Below, one piece after another: positions 59,637 to 64,000 of a DNA stretch of 64,000 bases (position 1 is the first letter of the stretch; the number at the start of each line of letters is the position of its first letter). Source of the stretch: Polyodon spathula (taxonomy: Eukaryota; Chordata; Actinopteri; Acipenseriformes; Polyodontidae); the NCBI RefSeq assembly GCF_017654505.1, contig NC_054539.1, positions 71,900,413-71,964,412 on the forward strand, given 5' to 3'. Below the pieces are notes generated by a model. That model was not told the origin of the DNA and searched no databases. It was given only the letters and a program-made list of their open reading frames with translations. The position numbers and the translations under genes were made by a program.

Positions 59637-59985
59637 TGTAACGGGCAGTGTTGTTTATGCACAGCCATTAGAGATGAGGTTAAGATGGGGTTAAAGGCTC
59701 TATAACCAGGAGGCTGAATGGCCGCTGGTTCGTGCCCTGTGTTATGTCTGTGTTTTGATGTTTAATGCTGACTGCATTCTAGCCAGCCACAGTTGAATCT
59801 GTTTTAGTTTCACAGCAGTTGCTGTTGAGTTCCTGCTTTACGGCTGTCGTATTGCACTGTATGTTTGAACACTGAGTGTAACTGCCGAAAGTGGAGTGAA
59901 AGTACACGAGTCAGAGCAAATGTAATAAATACGTTGCTGTTGAAAAAAGTTTGTGTAGATAACCCTCTGCCTCCACCCTGTTACA
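59637..59985 (+). mobile_element. Probable solo LTR
   Basis: A 349-bp block starts TGTAACGGGCAG and ends CCCTGTTACA, the TG...CA inverted ends typical of LTRs (here TGTAAC/GTTACA). It contains a TATA-like CTCTATAACC near 59700 and AATAAATACG near 59925. No clear target-site duplication was seen, and no second LTR or internal region is in the window. Confidence 0.4.
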
Positions 59986-61645
<1,660 letters not shown>

Positions 61646-61671
61646 AGTCTCAGAAAAGGGTTATATAGATA

Positions 61672-61740
61672 TATACCGGTTAAGGCCAAACGTTTTGCAT
61701 CACCTAGAATTTTAAGAATGAGACACAAGTCATTTACAGT
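61672..61740. repeat. Solitary Tc1-type terminal repeat
   Basis: ACCGGTTAAGGCCAAACGTTTTGCATCACC and following AGAATTTTAAGAATGAGACA (quoted in part) resemble the left end of a fish Tc1 family. No partner repeat or transposase adjoins it. Confidence 0.35.
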
Positions 61741-64000
61741 TGTTATCGGCTTGCAGGTAACAAGATGTGTCTCTTACTACATTGTAATTACATGTGTGAT
61801 TACTGTGTTATTGTAGTGGAATTACAGTGCAGTTGGAGACACAATGCAATCTGTTACCCTCTTGCATGCTTAGCTTGTACATTTCTGAAAGCACACCCTG
61901 AACATTAATTTGCTTTTGTGCAAAACAAATAATGAGGGGCAAATGGGATATAATAAACAGTACCATATCAGCTCTTATCAATACATCAGAATATAATGTA
62001 ATTAAAACTAGCAAGGCCTCTAAACAGAATGAGGACTCTTATTAATGTTATATATTAACCCTTAAATGAGTCAAAATTACAAGAAGAAAAGTGCACCCTG
62101 TGTTTTAAAGTTTAGTACACTGGTATATAATTGCTTTTCCTTTCGTTCTCCTTTTGCCCACAGATAATTTATTTATCTGATCGATTACAATTTTTGCTCA
62201 TATGGAAACATCCTGTTTGGTAATTTAACGCATTAGAAAGAGAGAACAACATGTATTCCTGATTTAATCACAGATCACAGTCCAATTGCTTGTAATAAAT
62301 AATCAATCTCTCTAATAAAAACATAAAGACGATTGTGCCCTAAAGAATGAGTTAGCGGCAGCATTCACACTAACGTTTGAAGCTCTGAAGGATACCTTGA
62401 AGCTGTGAGGAGTTCAAGTTATGAAGCAGATGGGGAATGGCACTTTCAAACACCAGGATTGGAGTAAAACAAACCACGGATCCATCATTCTTTATCAGAA
62501 AAGGGTTAAACTATATTACCACTTCAACTGTGCATTTTGCAAGGACTTTGATATAATAGTGAAGCAGCATATGTCCTGTAAAACAAACGAGAATACAGAC
62601 ACCCTTGCCTTCTTCCCTTTGTTTACAGCCCGCATTAATGGATATGCTGAATACTACACAATTTAACACACCAAAACTGCTACTGTTAAATGATTGAATG
62701 ATACCCGTTGTGACGTCTGAACTGAATTACAGAAGCAGATGGGACTGGCACATTGTCTGCACTCGCTGGTCGTAATTGTCAGATAGTATATCTCAAGTTA
62801 CCTACAATAGTTTTTTTCACAAGCGTGAGTAACATAATAGAGGGTTGGCCTGTTTAAAAATGTGCAATATTTGAATGATTTGTTCTGGAGAGCATTGTTC
62901 TAATAGGTTAGAATGAGATCAAATATCTGTTAAGTCACCAGCTCAGATCGAGCCAGTGATGGAAAGACTTTCTTTTCCATTTGGTGGCTGATGGTTGGGT
63001 ATGGAAACTGAACTGCAATACAAGATGTGCATGCATCCAATCTTTTTACATGCCAGGCCCTAAAGGGATCTATAGATTGTCTAAATGAGGGTTGGATTTT
63101 ATTAAGCCTAGTCTTGTGACTACACCAGCTCCCCTCCACCATTGATAACTACCAGGGATCCAGAGCAATTAAACATGTATGTAATAGGGCTATCAATGTT
63201 GGATTTATGGGGGAAGGGGAGAAAGAACCACTTCATGAAAACGCCAGCTGGCAACAGATTTTTCTAACACTTACTGGTTGGTGCAGATGAAGAAGGTGCA
63301 TGTGCCTCTTCCGGAGCATCAGAGAAGGATAAGGAAGAGAAACGCTGTGGCGCTCTACTTATTAGTATTAATTATTGATAGCACATTAACAAAGCAAAAA
63401 TCCAGCAATTTTACTAGAAGAAATGTTGTTACATGAATAATGGATTTCATGTGTCTTTGCCAGCTTCCCTTTCAGCTCCTGAATAGAGAGCATCTATTTC
63501 TAATATACTGTATGATCTATTAACATTATTACACCTTAATAGTAACAATTATCTAAACTGTCAAAATAATATTTCAAATGTCAACATACAATTGAAACAC
63601 CATTTAAATCACCCAACAATCTGTATTTTTTCATCTCTGTCACTAAGAATTACAGAAAAAATGGCTAATATACTGTGGTGTTTAGTCAGAGAACAGAATA
63701 CAGAAAACTGTGAGGTAAGCATAGCAGTAACATTTTATTTAAAAGGCATCTGAGAAATCACCACGCAAGTGTCACAGCATGTACCGCAATATATATGCAA
63801 CAGCGGCATCTGCTTATCAAACTAAATTTTGCCTTATAAAACTGACTAGTAAGTATGTGATGTTTAAATTAGACACAACTGATACATCTCTCCACTACCC
63901 TCCGATTTCACAAACATATTTATAACAAAATTAAAATCTCTCCTGCTCTCTGCTGACACAACCGCTGGGCTTTTAAACAAGGTCGGGTTCGGCATAAAAT
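61741..64000. other. Non-coding stretch to window end
   Basis: AT-rich DNA without a credible gene. The part around 62150-62300 is repeat-free and rich in GATAAT/ATCGATTA-type words, but nothing can be assigned. Confidence 0.35.

Overview
The window is nuclear DNA of a vertebrate, most likely a ray-finned fish. It holds three single-copy vertebrate genes in one conserved order: the 3' end of MARCKS (+), a complete HDAC2 (-) and the whole coding region of HS3ST5 (-). Human chromosome 6q21-q22 has the same order and orientations. Abundant Tc1-type transposons, tyrosine-recombinase (DIRS-like) retrotransposons, an L2-type LINE tail, Ty3/gypsy remains and tRNA-derived SINEs point to a fish. As far as I recall, zebrafish and its relatives lack HDAC2, so a clear HDAC2 favours a non-teleost fish such as a sturgeon, paddlefish, gar or bowfin. 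The species call is inference.

Layout. 1-1965: last MARCKS exon and 3' UTR. 1966-9794: intergenic DNA filled with transposon remains (a Tc1 element, a Tc1 relic split by an L2 LINE, a Ty3/gypsy pol relic, a SINE). 9795-27320: HDAC2, 14 coding exons on the minus strand. Every reading-frame phase closes to a 489-residue protein with all catalytic residues. Introns 12, 6 and 1 hold a Tc1 element, a 4.7 kb DIRS-like retrotransposon and a truncated Tc1. 27321-37262: intergenic, with a palindromic MITE close to the HDAC2 promoter, a second DIRS-family fragment, a Merlin/ISXO2-like transposase relic and a long-TIR MITE. 37263-39696: HS3ST5 (two coding exons, 346 residues). 39697-64000: no coding gene recognised. 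In mammals HS3ST5 has very long 5' non-coding introns, so this may be HS3ST5 5' territory. It carries an inverted SINE cluster, a piggyBac-type fragment, a perfect-TIR MITE, a nearly intact Tc1, a probable solo LTR, a long poly-C tract and two stretches that look like candidate conserved regulatory DNA.

The three genes do not form a pathway. MARCKS is a membrane/actin PKC substrate, HDAC2 a nuclear corepressor deacetylase, and HS3ST5 a Golgi heparan sulfate sulfotransferase. I found no CRISPR array, operon or defence system, and nothing I would call a new gene system. The unusual content is in the mobile elements: two unrelated tyrosine-recombinase retrotransposon families, several nested insertions, and foldback structures near gene-control regions.
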